Positions 1 through 8,163 of a stretch of DNA of 36,180 nt are shown piece by piece. Below the pieces are notes generated by a model. It saw only the letters and a program-made list of their open reading frames with translations, was not told the DNA's origin and did no database searches. The stretch spans positions 1 through 36,180 of the forward strand of contig UQEF01000017.1 of assembly GCA_900540045.1 (NCBI GenBank). Reading direction: 5' to 3'. The DNA comes from an uncultured Eubacteriales bacterium (GTDB lineage: Bacteria; Bacillota; Clostridia; Christensenellales; Aristaeellaceae). The number at the start of each line of letters is the position of its first letter. Position 1 is the stretch's first letter. The position numbers and the translations under genes were made by a program.

Positions 1-2441
1 CTCAGCCTGCGCGCCCCGCTCAGGGCGCCCAACCCGCGCGTCCCGTTCAGGGCGGTCAGCCCGCCGCACGTCCGGCCGCGAACCCGCAGGGCCCGTATGG
101 CCGTCCCGCAAATCCGCAGGGTCCCTACGGCCGTCCGGCGAACCCGCAGGGCCCGTATGGACGGCCCGCAAATCCGCAGGGTCCCTATGGCCGCCCGGCG
201 AACCCGCAGGGTCCCTATGGCCGCCCGGCGAATCCGCAGGGTCCGTATGGCCGCCCGGCAAATCCGCAGGGTCCTTATGGCCGTCCCGCGAACCCGCAGG
301 GTCCCTATGGCCGTCCCGCAAATCCGCAGGGCCCCTATGGCCGGCCGGCGAACCCGCAGGGCCCGTATGGCCGTCCCGCAGGCAGTCAGGGCGGACCCCG
401 TCCCATGGGTGGCGGGTTTGGCAACCGCTCCGGCGGTCCGCGCCCCCCGATGGGCGGACGCAAGCCCGCGGTAGAAATGACGCCTTCCGTTGAGAAGGAA
501 CGCGTCAGCAACTACGATCCCAACAAGAAAAACTACGTGCGCCAGCACGATCCTGAACGTGTGGCCCGTAACCGCAAGCAGCTCGCGCGCGAGAATTTCA
601 ACGGGCTGGATGATGATGTGGTGCGCGGCGGTCGCCGTGCGCGCGTGAAGAAGCCCAGCGCGCAGCAGCTCATGGCCCCCATCAAGATTGAAAAGGCCTA
701 CATGACCGCCGAAACCATCACCGTCAAGGACCTGACCGAGCGCATCGGCAAGCCCGCGGGCGAGATCCTCAAGAAGCTGCTCCTTCTGGGCGTGATGGCC
801 AACATCAACAGCGAGCTGGACTTTGACACCGCCAGCCTCGTGTGCAGCGATTTCGGCGTGACGTTGGAGATGAACCTGGCCAAGACCGCTGAGGATGACC
901 TGGCCGAGACCGATTTTGAGGACGCGGAGGAGGACCTCCAGCCCCGTCCGCCTGTGGTCACCATCATGGGCCATGTCGATCACGGCAAGACCTCGCTTCT
1001 GGACTATATTCGCCACTCTCACGTCACATCGGGCGAGGCGGGCGGCATCACCCAGCACATCGGCGCCTACACCGTCACGGTGGATGGCCGCACCATCACC
1101 TTCCTGGATACGCCGGGCCATGAGGCTTTTACCGCGATGCGCGCACGCGGCGCACAGGCCACGGACATCGCGATTCTCGTGGTGGCGGCCGACGACGGCG
1201 TAATGCCTCAGACCGTGGAGGCCATCAACCATGCCAAGGCGGCAAATGTGCCCATCATCGTTGCCATCAACAAGATGGATAAGCCCGCCGCCAATCCCGA
1301 ACGCGTCAAGCAGGATCTGACCGCATACGAGCTGGTGCCCGAAGAATGGGGCGGCGACACCATCATGGTGCCCGTGAGCGCCCATACCGGCGAGGGCGTC
1401 GATACGCTGCTGGAGATGATTCTGCTGGAGGCAGACATGCTGCAGCTCCGCGCCAACCCCAACCGCATGGCCAAGGGCGTGATCATCGAGGCCAAGCTGG
1501 ATAAGGCGCGCGGCCCCGTGGCCACCGTGCTTCTGCAAAACGGTACGCTCCACGTGGGCGACAACATCGTGGCCGGTATGGCCAGCGGCCGTGTGCGCGC
1601 CATGGTCAACGACCGCGGCGAACGCGTGACCGAGGCAGGACCCTCCATGCCTGTGGAGATCTCCGGCTTTACCGATGTGCCCAGCGCAGGCGACGACATG
1701 ATGGCCGTGGCCGACGATCATCTGGGCCGTCAGGTGGTGCAGGAGCGCCGCGACAAGCTCAAGGCCGCACGCGCGGCCGCCTCCAGCAAGGTGTCGCTGG
1801 ATAACCTGTTCAGCCGCATCGACCAGAGCAAGCTGACCAACCTCAACATCATTATCAAGGCGGACGTGCAGGGCAGCGTGGAGGCTGTCAAGCAGGCGCT
1901 TGAAAAGCTGTCCAATGACGAGGTCAAGGTGCGCGTGCTGCACAGCGCCGTGGGCGCCATTACCAAGGATGACGTCAATCTCGCCTCCGCGTTCGACGCC
2001 ATCATCATCGGCTTCAATATTCGCCCCGACGCCTCCGCGCGCGAAGCTGCCGAACGCGAGGGTGTGGACGTGCGCCTCTACCGCGTGATCTATCAGGCTA
2101 TCGAGGACGTACAGAAGGCCATGAAGGGCCTGCTGGAGCCCGAATACAAGGAGGTCACCCTCGGCCATGCCGAGGTGCGCAACACCTTCCGCATCACCGG
2201 CGCGGGTACCGTGGCAGGCTGCTACGTCAAGGACGGCAAGCTTCAGCGCAACGCCGAGGCGCACCTCATCCGCGACAACGTGGTGGTGTTTGAGGGCAAG
2301 CTCTCCAGCCTCAAGCGCTTCAAGGACGACGCCAAGGAGGTCGCCGAGGGCTACGAGTGCGGCGTGAGCTTCGACAGCTTCAACGACATCAAGGAAGGCG
2401 ACGTGATCGAATGCTACGTCATGGAGGAGGTCGAGCGCTGA
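1..2441 (+). CDS. infB: Translation initiation factor IF-2 (5' end outside window)
   Basis: IF-2 is the GTPase that places fMet-tRNA on the 30S subunit and promotes subunit joining in the cytoplasm. The frame is open from the left edge, so the gene is partial. It begins with a low-complexity Pro/Gly/Arg/Asn/Gln-rich region carrying a 10-residue tandem repeat (90-389). An IF2_N domain follows (about 660-870), then the G domain with GHVDHGKT (969-992), [19 protein letters not shown] and SAHTGEG. All the GTPase motifs are intact. Domains II to IV (C1, C2) continue to the TGA at 2439-2441. An internal ATG at 405 is not the start, because the repeat region upstream is in the same frame and is typical of an IF-2 N-terminus. 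rbfA follows 51 bases downstream, the standard nusA-infB-rbfA order. Certain identification. Confidence 0.98.
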   Translation, partial: QPARPAQGAQPARPVQGGQPAARPAANPQGPYGRPANPQGPYGRPANPQGPYGRPANPQGPYGRPANPQGPYGRPANPQGPYGRPANPQGPYGRPANPQGPYGRPANPQGPYGRPANPQGPYGRPAGSQGGPRPMGGGFGNRSGGPRPPMGGRKPAVEMTPSVEKERVSNYDPNKKNYVRQHDPERVARNRKQLARENFNGLDDDVVRGGRRARVKKPSAQQLMAPIKIEKAYMTAETITVKDLTERIGKPAGEILKKLLLLGVMANINSELDFDTASLVCSDFGVTLEMNLAKTAEDDLAETDFEDAEEDLQPRPPVVTIMGHVDHGKTSLLDYIRHSHVTSGEAGGITQHIGAYTVTVDGRTITFLDTPGHEAFTAMRARGAQATDIAILVVAADDGVMPQTVEAINHAKAANVPIIVAINKMDKPAANPERVKQDLTAYELVPEEWGGDTIMVPVSAHTGEGVDTLLEMILLEADMLQLRANPNRMAKGVIIEAKLDKARGPVATVLLQNGTLHVGDNIVAGMASGRVRAMVNDRGERVTEAGPSMPVEISGFTDVPSAGDDMMAVADDHLGRQVVQERRDKLKAARAAASSKVSLDNLFSRIDQSKLTNLNIIIKADVQGSVEAVKQALEKLSNDEVKVRVLHSAVGAITKDDVNLASAFDAIIIGFNIRPDASAREAAEREGVDVRLYRVIYQAIEDVQKAMKGLLEPEYKEVTLGHAEVRNTFRITGAGTVAGCYVKDGKLQRNAEAHLIRDNVVVFEGKLSSLKRFKDDAKEVAEGYECGVSFDSFNDIKEGDVIECYVMEEVER
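90..389 (+). repeat. 30-bp tandem repeat array inside infB (10-residue unit)
   Basis: Nine complete 30-base units begin at 90, 120, 150, 180, 210, 240, 270, 300 and 330, followed by a degenerate tenth at 360-389. Each encodes [10 protein letters not shown] with no amino-acid change across the nine units. Differences between units are almost all synonymous third-base changes (for example ggc/ggt, ccg/ccc, cgt/cgc/cgg, aac/aat). The array lies in the unstructured N-terminal linker of IF-2. Seen directly; a functional role is not established. Confidence 0.97.
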
Positions 2442-2492
2442 GGGCGCTCCCTCCCCGCCGCGTGACCATACGTTTTTGAAGGAAGCGATCCA

Positions 2493-2873
2493 TTGAGCTA
2501 TCAACGCATTGACCGCATTTCAGAGCAGGTTCGCCGCGAGGTGGACCGCATCATCCGCGATCGCCTGTCCGATCCGCGTATTCGCGGCACCTTCAGCGTG
2601 ACGCGGGCTGAGGTGACGCGCGATCTGCGCTACGCCAAGATCTACGTCAGCATTCTGGAGGAAGCCGACCGCGCGCCCATGATGGCGGCGCTGAAAAAGG
2701 CGGCGGGTTTCGTGCGCCATGAGCTGGGGCAGAGCATGATAATCCGCTATGCGCCGGAAATCCTCTTTGAAGAGGATCACAACATCGAATACGGCATCCA
2801 TATCGCATCTGTGCTCAAGCAGGTGCGCTCGGAGGAAGAAACGGACGATGAATCAAGCGACGGTCAGGAATAA
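2493..2873 (+). CDS. rbfA: 30S ribosome-binding factor A (TTG start)
   Basis: RbfA is a small KH-fold protein that binds the 30S subunit and assists late 16S rRNA maturation and cold adaptation. The 126-residue product has the family pattern: an N-terminal helix with YQRIDRISEQVRREV, the segment DPRIRGTFSVTRAEVTRDLRYAKIYVS, and a C-terminal half containing FVRHELGQ and IEYGIHIASVL. The start is TTG at 2493, placed by a gaaggaa ribosome binding site at 2478-2484 with an 8-base gap; no ATG fits the family N-terminus. The gene lies 51 bases after infB, and its 3' end overlaps nrnA by 26 bases, implying translational coupling. The acidic C-terminal tail (EEETDDESSDGQE) is common in the family. 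Confidence 0.96.
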   Translation: MSYQRIDRISEQVRREVDRIIRDRLSDPRIRGTFSVTRAEVTRDLRYAKIYVSILEEADRAPMMAALKKAAGFVRHELGQSMIIRYAPEILFEEDHNIEYGIHIASVLKQVRSEEETDDESSDGQE

Positions 2874-3849
2874 CCCCGATCCGCGGCAGCAGGTGCTGTC
2901 CGCCGTTCAAGCGGCGGACAGCGTCTTGCTGTTTTGCCATGTCTCGCCTGATGGCGATACGCTGGGCAGCGCGCTGGCGCTCAAATTGCGTCTGACGGCG
3001 ATGGGAAAGTCTGTGCGGCTGCTCGTGGACGGAGAAGTGCCGTCCAACCTTGCTTTTCTATCGCGCATGGGCGCGGTGCAGGGCCCGGAGGCCGCGGCCG
3101 GTGCGGCTGATCTGGCCCTTGCGGTGGATGTGAGCTGCAAGGAGCGTCTGGGCGCGTGTGCCCCGGCTTTTTTTGCCGCTGCGCGTACTGCGGTGGTGGA
3201 CCATCACAGCTCAAATCCCGGTTTTGCCCAGATCAACTGGGTGGATGGCAACGCTCCGGCGACTGCCGTGCTGGTGTACCGGCTGCTGGCGGCCATGGGT
3301 GGCGCCCTTTCCCGCGAGGAAGCAGTCTGCCTCTATACCGGCCTGTCCACCGATACGGGCAATTTCATCTACGAGAGCACCAGCGCCGAGAGCTTTCGCA
3401 TGATGGCTGCGCTCATGGATGCGGGGCTGCCTCTGGCGGAGTATGCCAGGCGGCTGTTCCGGGTCAAGGAGCTGCCCTTCGTAAGGCTGCTGGGCGAGAC
3501 GCTGCCCTCCTTGCGCCTGATCTGCGGGGGGAAGGTGGCCGGAATCACGCTGACCGCCGCTCAGATGCGTAAAACAGGCGCAAAGGCGGGACATACCGAT
3601 GGTCTGGTGGATTATGCCATCGACCTGGAGGGGGTAGCGATGGCATACTTCGCCCGCGAGACGGAGGATGGATGCGTGAAGGTAAGCCTGCGGGCATTGG
3701 AGCCCTGGCGCGTGGATCAGGTGGCCGGGCGCTTTGGCGGCGGCGGGCACCGGTTGGCCAGCGGCCTGACCCTGGACATGCCTCTCGATGAGGTCGTGCG
3801 GGCCGTGGAAGGCGCGCTGACGGAGGCGCTTGGGAGCGTGAATGCATGA
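2848..3849 (+). CDS. nrnA: DHH/DHHA1 family oligoribonuclease / pAp phosphatase NrnA
   Basis: Family members degrade 2-5 nt oligoribonucleotides and dephosphorylate 3'-phosphoadenosine 5'-phosphate. The 333-residue protein carries the DHH phosphoesterase motifs: HVSPDGDTLGS near residues 31-41 (metal ligands His31, Asp35, Asp37) and VVDHHSSNP in the middle. A C-terminal DHHA1 domain ends with FGGGGHRLASG. I place the start at ATG 2848, inside the end of rbfA, with GGAGG at 2831-2835. The open frame extends further upstream to 2749, but those codons lie within rbfA and do not resemble the family. The stop overlaps truB by four bases (ATGA). Position between rbfA and truB is typical of Bacillota. 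Confidence 0.94.
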   Translation: MNQATVRNNPDPRQQVLSAVQAADSVLLFCHVSPDGDTLGSALALKLRLTAMGKSVRLLVDGEVPSNLAFLSRMGAVQGPEAAAGAADLALAVDVSCKERLGACAPAFFAAARTAVVDHHSSNPGFAQINWVDGNAPATAVLVYRLLAAMGGALSREEAVCLYTGLSTDTGNFIYESTSAESFRMMAALMDAGLPLAEYARRLFRVKELPFVRLLGETLPSLRLICGGKVAGITLTAAQMRKTGAKAGHTDGLVDYAIDLEGVAMAYFARETEDGCVKVSLRALEPWRVDQVAGRFGGGGHRLASGLTLDMPLDEVVRAVEGALTEALGSVNA

Positions 3850-4751
3850 CGCAGGCAAAACCGCTGTGCGGCTTTCTTAACGTCCTTAAGCCCCCGGGCA
3901 TGTCCTCCGCGCAGGTGGTAGGATGTGTGCGTCGTCTGCTGGGCGGGGTGAAGGCGGGCCACGCCGGCACGCTGGACCCGGAGGCAGCGGGCGTACTGCC
4001 GGTGATGGTGGGAAAGGCTGCGCGCCTGTTTGATTATTTGCAGGACAAGGAAAAGGAATATGTGGCCGAGGTTGCCTTCGGGGTGGCCACCGATACGCAG
4101 GACGCGCAGGGCGTACCCATTGCCCATGGAGACCGCTGCCCGGATGAAGCGGCGATCGCCGCCGCCCTTCCGCGTTTCAAAGGAAAAATCCTGCAGACGC
4201 CGCCCATGTACAGCGCCCTGAAGCGGGATGGGCAGCGCCTGTACGACCTGGCGCGAAGCGGCCGGGAGGCCAACGTCCCCGCCCGAGAAGTCACGGTGTA
4301 TGCGCTGGACCTTACGGGGCTTACACCCGAACATGGGGCGCTTTTGCGCGTTCGCTGCTCCAGGGGATTCTATGTGCGTACCCTGTGCCACGATTTGGGC
4401 GAGACGCTGGGCTGTCCCGCGCATATGCGCTTTCTGCTGCGCACACGCAGCGGCCCGTTCGGGCTGGATACGGCCTTTACGCTGGAGACGCTCGCAGAAA
4501 AGGCCGCACAGGGAACGCTGGCCGGGTGCCTGCTTCCGCCCGAAACCGGCCTTGGGGCCATGGCCATGGCGCAGGTGCCGCCGGATTTGGAAAAGGCCGT
4601 GCGAAACGGCGGCCACATCCCATGGAATCGCTTTGCCGCACAGGGCGTAAGCGCGGAGCAGCCTTTTGGACTGCGGCTGGGGGAGGCGCTGCTGGCCGTG
4701 GCGCAGCGACAGGGCGACGAGGTCAAGGTGAAAACCTGGCTTGCGGAATGA
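3846..4751 (+). CDS. truB: tRNA pseudouridine(55) synthase TruB
   Basis: TruB converts U55 of the tRNA T-loop to pseudouridine. The 301-residue protein begins with the conserved LNVLKPPGMSSAQVV segment and contains GHAGTLDPEAAGVLPV, where Asp44 is the expected catalytic aspartate. The YVAEVAFGVATDTQD strand and RCSRGFYVRTLCHDLG motif are also present. The length is normal, with a C-terminal PUA-like part. The ATG overlaps the nrnA stop in an ATGA arrangement, so translation is coupled. The ribosome binding site lies within the nrnA 3' end (near gggagcg). ribF follows after 20 bases. Confidence 0.97.
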   Translation: MTQAKPLCGFLNVLKPPGMSSAQVVGCVRRLLGGVKAGHAGTLDPEAAGVLPVMVGKAARLFDYLQDKEKEYVAEVAFGVATDTQDAQGVPIAHGDRCPDEAAIAAALPRFKGKILQTPPMYSALKRDGQRLYDLARSGREANVPAREVTVYALDLTGLTPEHGALLRVRCSRGFYVRTLCHDLGETLGCPAHMRFLLRTRSGPFGLDTAFTLETLAEKAAQGTLAGCLLPPETGLGAMAMAQVPPDLEKAVRNGGHIPWNRFAAQGVSAEQPFGLRLGEALLAVAQRQGDEVKVKTWLAE

Positions 4752-4771
4752 GCAAATGAGGAGGACAACAG

Positions 4772-5566
4772 ATGCAGACCGTTCTGGACGGCCGCTATGC
4801 GGCCGACCGCAGCGTGGTGGCGCTGGGCATGTTTGACGGCGTGCACATCGGCCATCAGGTATTGCTTAAGAAAGGGCGCGCGCTGGCCGACCGGCAGGGT
4901 GTGCCGCTGGTGACGTGCACCTTTATGGACCATCCCCTGCAGCTGATCGCGCCGGACAAGTGCCCGCCCATGCTGACCACCTTTGACGAGCGAGTCCGGC
5001 TGATGGAAAGCCTGGGCGTGGATGTGCTTTACGCCATGCCCTTCGACCGCTCTGTGATGGATATGCCGCCGGAGGACTACGTCGGTCACCTGGTGCGCCA
5101 GTTCCATCCCACGGATGTGGTATGCGGCTATAACCATACCTTTGGCAAGAAGGGCGGAGGCACGCCGGCTCTGCTGGCAGCGCTGGGCGATGCGCTGGGA
5201 TTTTCAACCGCAGTGGTGCCCAAAATCACGCTGAAGGGACAGGAAGTCAGCTCTACCGCCATTCGCGGCTGGCTGCGCCAGGGAGACGTAGCCCGCGCGC
5301 GGGCTTTGCTGGGGCGCCCCTATCTGCGCCAGGCGGCGGTAGCCGCTCGCCGGGGCGGGCGCTGGGAGCTGTTTATGACGCCCAACGGCAAACAGGATGT
5401 GCCCAGGGGAAACTACCGGGCGCTGTGCTCCGACGGGGAGCATACATGGCCTGTGCTGCTGCGTGTGGAGCGAGAGGGACGCGCCCTGTGCAGCCTGCCT
5501 GCGGGTACGACCCTGCATGATGAGCTGGAGATCCACTTTCTCACATCCCTGTCGGTGGACTCGTGA
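4772..5566 (+). CDS. ribF: RibF-like FAD synthetase with degenerate riboflavin kinase domain
   Basis: Bacterial RibF normally couples an N-terminal FMN adenylyltransferase (FAD synthetase) to a C-terminal riboflavin kinase. The nucleotidyltransferase half is intact: ALGMFDGVHIGHQVLL at residues 17-32, VVCGYNHTFGKKGGGT, and SSTAIRGWLRQGDV. The C-terminal part (residues 185-264) is short and poorly conserved. Where riboflavin kinases have a G-x-x-LGxPTAN motif followed by GVY, this protein has GRPYLRQAAVAARRGGRWEL and PRGNYRAL. The total of 264 residues compares with about 300-320 usually. I infer that the FAD synthetase step is retained and kinase activity is doubtful. An aggagg site at 4758-4764 precedes ATG 4772. 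The position after truB supports the family call. Confidence 0.9.
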   Translation: MQTVLDGRYAADRSVVALGMFDGVHIGHQVLLKKGRALADRQGVPLVTCTFMDHPLQLIAPDKCPPMLTTFDERVRLMESLGVDVLYAMPFDRSVMDMPPEDYVGHLVRQFHPTDVVCGYNHTFGKKGGGTPALLAALGDALGFSTAVVPKITLKGQEVSSTAIRGWLRQGDVARARALLGRPYLRQAAVAARRGGRWELFMTPNGKQDVPRGNYRALCSDGEHTWPVLLRVEREGRALCSLPAGTTLHDELEIHFLTSLSVDS

Positions 5567-5586
5567 TCTCGAAAGGAGCGTCCTGC

Positions 5587-7059
5587 ATGCAAAAGAGAAA
5601 CCTTTGGCAGGAAGCGCTGTACTGGGTGCTGCTGCTGGCACTTTTGACGGCGGGGGGCTTTCTGCTCTTCACCAACCTGGGCGAAACGGGCATCAGCGAT
5701 TGCGACGAGGCCCGGCACGGCATCAACGCCTATGAGATGATGCAGAGCGGGGACTACGTGGTGACCACCTACCGGGGCGAGCCGGACTACTGGAACCTCA
5801 AGCCCCCGCTGACGGATTACTGCATCATGCTGGGCTACCGGATCTTCGGCTATAACGCGCTGGGGCTGAGGTTTTACAGCGCCCTGAGCATGATGCTGAC
5901 CATGATCGTGCTGGCCCTGTGGACCCGGCGGCGCTACGGACGGATTGCCAGCCTGTGTACGCAGCTGATGCTGCTGGGGTGCGGATTCGTCTACGGACCG
6001 CATTTTGCACGCTTCGGTGACGCGGATGCGCAGATGCTGCTGTTTTACGTGCTGGCCATGATCTTCATGCTGGAAAGTCGCGGAAAACCGCGCCTGCTCT
6101 ACGGCACCGCCCTGTGTTTCGGCCTGGCGTTCATGAGCAAGAGCTGGCATGCGGCGCTCATCCCGGTGACATGCCTTGTGTACCTGGTGGTGACGGGCGA
6201 AATCCGCCGGCTCAAGCCGCGGCACTATCTGGGACTGATCTTCTTCGGGCTCCTCCCCATTGCGCCCTGGGCGATCGCGAGATACCAACGCGACGGGATG
6301 GCGTTTTTTGAAAAGATGCTCTCCATCGACGTGGTGAAGCGCGCAACCACCGTACATGAGGATCACAGGGGCGGCGCGGGATACTATGTATCCTACCTGC
6401 TTTCCGACAGGGCCGTCCTTGTGGCGGCGGCCGCCGTGCTGATCGCCCTCTGTTGGAAGGCTGTGCGGCGTCTGCGGCTTTCCCGGGACCAATGGGGTGT
6501 TCTGCTGTGGTTCGCCGTCCCGCTGGTGCTCTACAGCCTGTGCGTGAGCAAGCTGCAGTGGTACATCTATGTGTGCCTGCCCCCCCTGGCCGTCGGGTTT
6601 GGCATGGCCTTAGGCAAGCTGGCGCGCGGCGGACTGCGCTCCGGATGGAAAGCCCTGCCACGTCTGGCCTGCCTGGCTGTGGCGGTTGTCCTGATGGTTT
6701 CCCTGGGCCTGAAGAACTGGGAAAACGTAAGCACTGCCGGCAACGAGGATCGTTACCAGCGGCTGATCTGGGAGATGTTCGATCGCGAGATGGATGCCGG
6801 TACGCGCATCTATGTGCAATATGAATCCGAGAATAACTATTATGCGGTGGATTATCGCTCCTGGGTGCAGGATGACGAGCTGACTGCCATGCTTGCGGGC
6901 GATCTGGTATGCATGGATGGGGGCGTCGAGGCCTTTTGCCAGGAGGAGGAGAGCGCCTACCTGATTTGCCACGAAATCGGTATGGACTGGGACATCTTGG
7001 GCGAGTATCCGTTGATCTATCAGGACGGACCGATTATGCTGATTGAAAATCTGATGTAA
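5587..7059 (+). CDS. ArnT/PMT-like GT-C glycosyltransferase, membrane
   Basis: This 490-residue polytopic membrane protein has the look of GT-C enzymes of the ArnT/PMT_2 (GT39/GT83) type, which move sugars from polyprenyl-phosphate donors outside the membrane. After a first transmembrane helix (residues about 11-29) comes SDCDEARHGINAYEMM, with the acidic DxDE-like motif at Asp38/Asp40/Glu41. Then KPPLTDYCIMLGYRIFGYN, typical of the family, and about ten further hydrophobic helices. The soluble C-terminal part (about 390-490) is unlike anything I can name. The start is ATG 5587 with AAGGAG at 5573-5578; a GTG at 5563 overlapping the ribF stop is less likely. Acceptor and sugar are unknown. 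Being last in the infB-ribF operon, where rpsO is commonly found, is unusual. Confidence 0.85.
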   Translation: MQKRNLWQEALYWVLLLALLTAGGFLLFTNLGETGISDCDEARHGINAYEMMQSGDYVVTTYRGEPDYWNLKPPLTDYCIMLGYRIFGYNALGLRFYSALSMMLTMIVLALWTRRRYGRIASLCTQLMLLGCGFVYGPHFARFGDADAQMLLFYVLAMIFMLESRGKPRLLYGTALCFGLAFMSKSWHAALIPVTCLVYLVVTGEIRRLKPRHYLGLIFFGLLPIAPWAIARYQRDGMAFFEKMLSIDVVKRATTVHEDHRGGAGYYVSYLLSDRAVLVAAAAVLIALCWKAVRRLRLSRDQWGVLLWFAVPLVLYSLCVSKLQWYIYVCLPPLAVGFGMALGKLARGGLRSGWKALPRLACLAVAVVLMVSLGLKNWENVSTAGNEDRYQRLIWEMFDREMDAGTRIYVQYESENNYYAVDYRSWVQDDELTAMLAGDLVCMDGGVEAFCQEEESAYLICHEIGMDWDILGEYPLIYQDGPIMLIENLM

Positions 7060-7075
7060 TCCCAGCTACGGAAAA

Positions 7076-7110
7076 GGGAGGCGCCGCAGCAGCGGAGCGC
7101 CTCCCTTTTT
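7076..7110. terminator. Bidirectional intrinsic terminator between convergent genes
   Basis: A 9-bp perfect stem (gggaggcgc at 7076-7084, gcgcctccc at 7097-7105) with a 12-base loop is followed by TTTTT on the plus strand. It is preceded by AAAA, which gives a U-tract on the minus strand. It sits between the glycosyltransferase stop (7059) and the stop of the convergent coiled-coil gene (7126), so it can serve both. Confidence 0.88.
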
Positions 7111-7125
7111 CTGTTGCTTTGTGCA

Positions 7126-7956
7126 TCAGCGGCCGGCCGGAGAGGCCGCGGGCGTAACAGCAGGCGTGACCGTGGGGATAGGCGTGGGCTGAAGCAGCTC
7201 GTTGAGCCGGAGCACCTGGGCCTCGCTCTCCTCCAGTGCGTCGCCAAGCTCCGCTACTTTTGCCTCGAGATCGGCCTTGGAAGTGGTCAGCTCCTCCACT
7301 TGTTTCTCCAAATCCGCCTTATCAGAAGTGAGGCCTTCCACTTTCTCCGTCAGTGTCGTGCTGCTCTTCTCCAAAGCGCCGTATTGCGTCTCAAGGGTGG
7401 AGAGCTGGTCGGCCAGATCGCTGGCCTGCGCCTGGGCAGCGGTCAGCTGCGCCTGCGTATCGGCAAGGACCTCCTCCACCTTCGTGAGCGAGGCATCCAG
7501 CGCATTGGCGCGGTCCTGTTCCTCGGTCAGCTGCGCCTGCGTGTCGGCAAGGACCTCCTCCGTCTTTGTGAGCGAGGCATCCAGCGCGTTGGCGCGGTCC
7601 TGCTCCTCGGTCAGCTGGGCCTGGGTATCCGTGCTCAGCGTCACGGCGGAGGACAGCTGGTTTTCCAGATCCGCGCGGACGGCTTCTGCGTTCTCCAGCA
7701 GGGTGTTGAGCTTGGTAATTTCCTCATCCTTGCCTTCCAGTCCGGCGGTCATGGCGGTGACCTGCTCTTCCAAATCGGCCTTTGTGGCGGTGAGCTCCTC
7801 AAGCTGGGCGGTCAGTTCGGCGTTTTGCTGGTTGGCGGTATTCTTGCCCACGAATCCCACGATGGCCAGCACAACGGCCACAAGCAGCGCAATGCACACG
7901 ATGTAGAGAGGCGTCTGGTTTCGAGTCTGGGGAGTCGTTGTTTTGGTTTCAGCCAT
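7126..7956 (-). CDS. Membrane-anchored coiled-coil protein, unknown function
   Basis: I do not recognise a named family. The 276-residue product has a short polar N-terminus, one transmembrane helix (residues about 17-36) and then roughly 210 residues of continuous heptad-like sequence rich in Ala, Leu, Glu, Gln, Thr and Asp. It ends with a Pro/Thr/Ala-rich tail (PTPIPTVTPAVTPAASP). The absence of a cleavable signal and the charge pattern suggest a bitopic protein with the coiled coil outside the cell and a wall-spanning Pro-rich end; this is inference. An exact 28-residue (four-heptad) unit is duplicated in the middle. A strong AGGAGGT site (7965-7971) lies 8 bases from the ATG, and an extended -10 promoter lies upstream. 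It is a single-gene unit convergent with the glycosyltransferase. Confidence 0.85.
   Translation of the reverse strand: MAETKTTTPQTRNQTPLYIVCIALLVAVVLAIVGFVGKNTANQQNAELTAQLEELTATKADLEEQVTAMTAGLEGKDEEITKLNTLLENAEAVRADLENQLSSAVTLSTDTQAQLTEEQDRANALDASLTKTEEVLADTQAQLTEEQDRANALDASLTKVEEVLADTQAQLTAAQAQASDLADQLSTLETQYGALEKSSTTLTEKVEGLTSDKADLEKQVEELTTSKADLEAKVAELGDALEESEAQVLRLNELLQPTPIPTVTPAVTPAASPAGR
7460..7627 (-). repeat. Two adjacent 84-bp direct repeats in coiled-coil gene
   Basis: Units at 7460-7543 and 7544-7627 are near-identical and encode the same 28 residues (starting DTQAQLTEEQDRANALDASL) with a single Thr/Val difference near the end. A partial third copy (DTQAQLTAAQAQ) precedes 7460 in coordinate terms, which is downstream in the gene. 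Twenty-eight residues equal four heptads, so the duplication preserves coiled-coil register. Confidence 0.92.
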
Positions 7957-7997
7957 GGCGGGTGACCTCCTGTTCAGTTTTTTTGCACCTTTGGTTT

Positions 7998-8026
7998 ATT
8001 ATAGCACAGGCAAGACAAAAAGGGAA
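7998..8026 (-). promoter_or_regulatory. Extended -10 sigma-A promoter of the coiled-coil gene
   Basis: On the minus strand TGCTATAAT gives a perfect -10 (TATAAT, plus coordinates 7998-8003) with the TGn extension. A weak -35 (TTCCCT, 8021-8026) lies 17 bases upstream. The start codon of the coiled-coil gene is about 42 bases downstream. Confidence 0.6.
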
Positions 8027-8080
8027 GCAATCCCTGCCCGCAGAATCTGCCGGCAAAGCGATGCCGCAGCGCGATTGCCG

Positions 8081-8109
8081 TTGAAAAATGGCAGGAAACA
8101 GGCTACAAT
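8081..8109 (+). promoter_or_regulatory. Sigma-A promoter of the KdgK-like kinase gene
   Basis: TTGAAA (8081-8086), a 17-base spacer and TACAAT (8104-8109) match the housekeeping consensus at five of six positions in each box. Transcription would start near 8116, about 48 bases before the GTG start at 8164. Confidence 0.75.
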
Positions 8110-8163
8110 GATTCCGGCGGCCATGAGATACCCTGCCCGCAGAGGCAAAGGAGGTCATACACG

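Noticed and set aside
90..389. Regular 30-bp repeats considered as a CRISPR array
   Set aside because: The units are directly adjacent with no spacers and form an open reading frame in phase with infB.
97..474. Arg-rich open frame over the infB repeat array
   Set aside because: It is the +1 shadow of the repetitive infB frame; the RRxRR pattern is a by-product of the 30-base unit and there is no ribosome binding site.
7114..7965. Plus-strand frame opposite the coiled-coil gene
   Set aside because: Leu/Gly/Arg-rich mirror of the heptad repeat; the minus-strand gene has a promoter, ribosome binding site and sensible protein.
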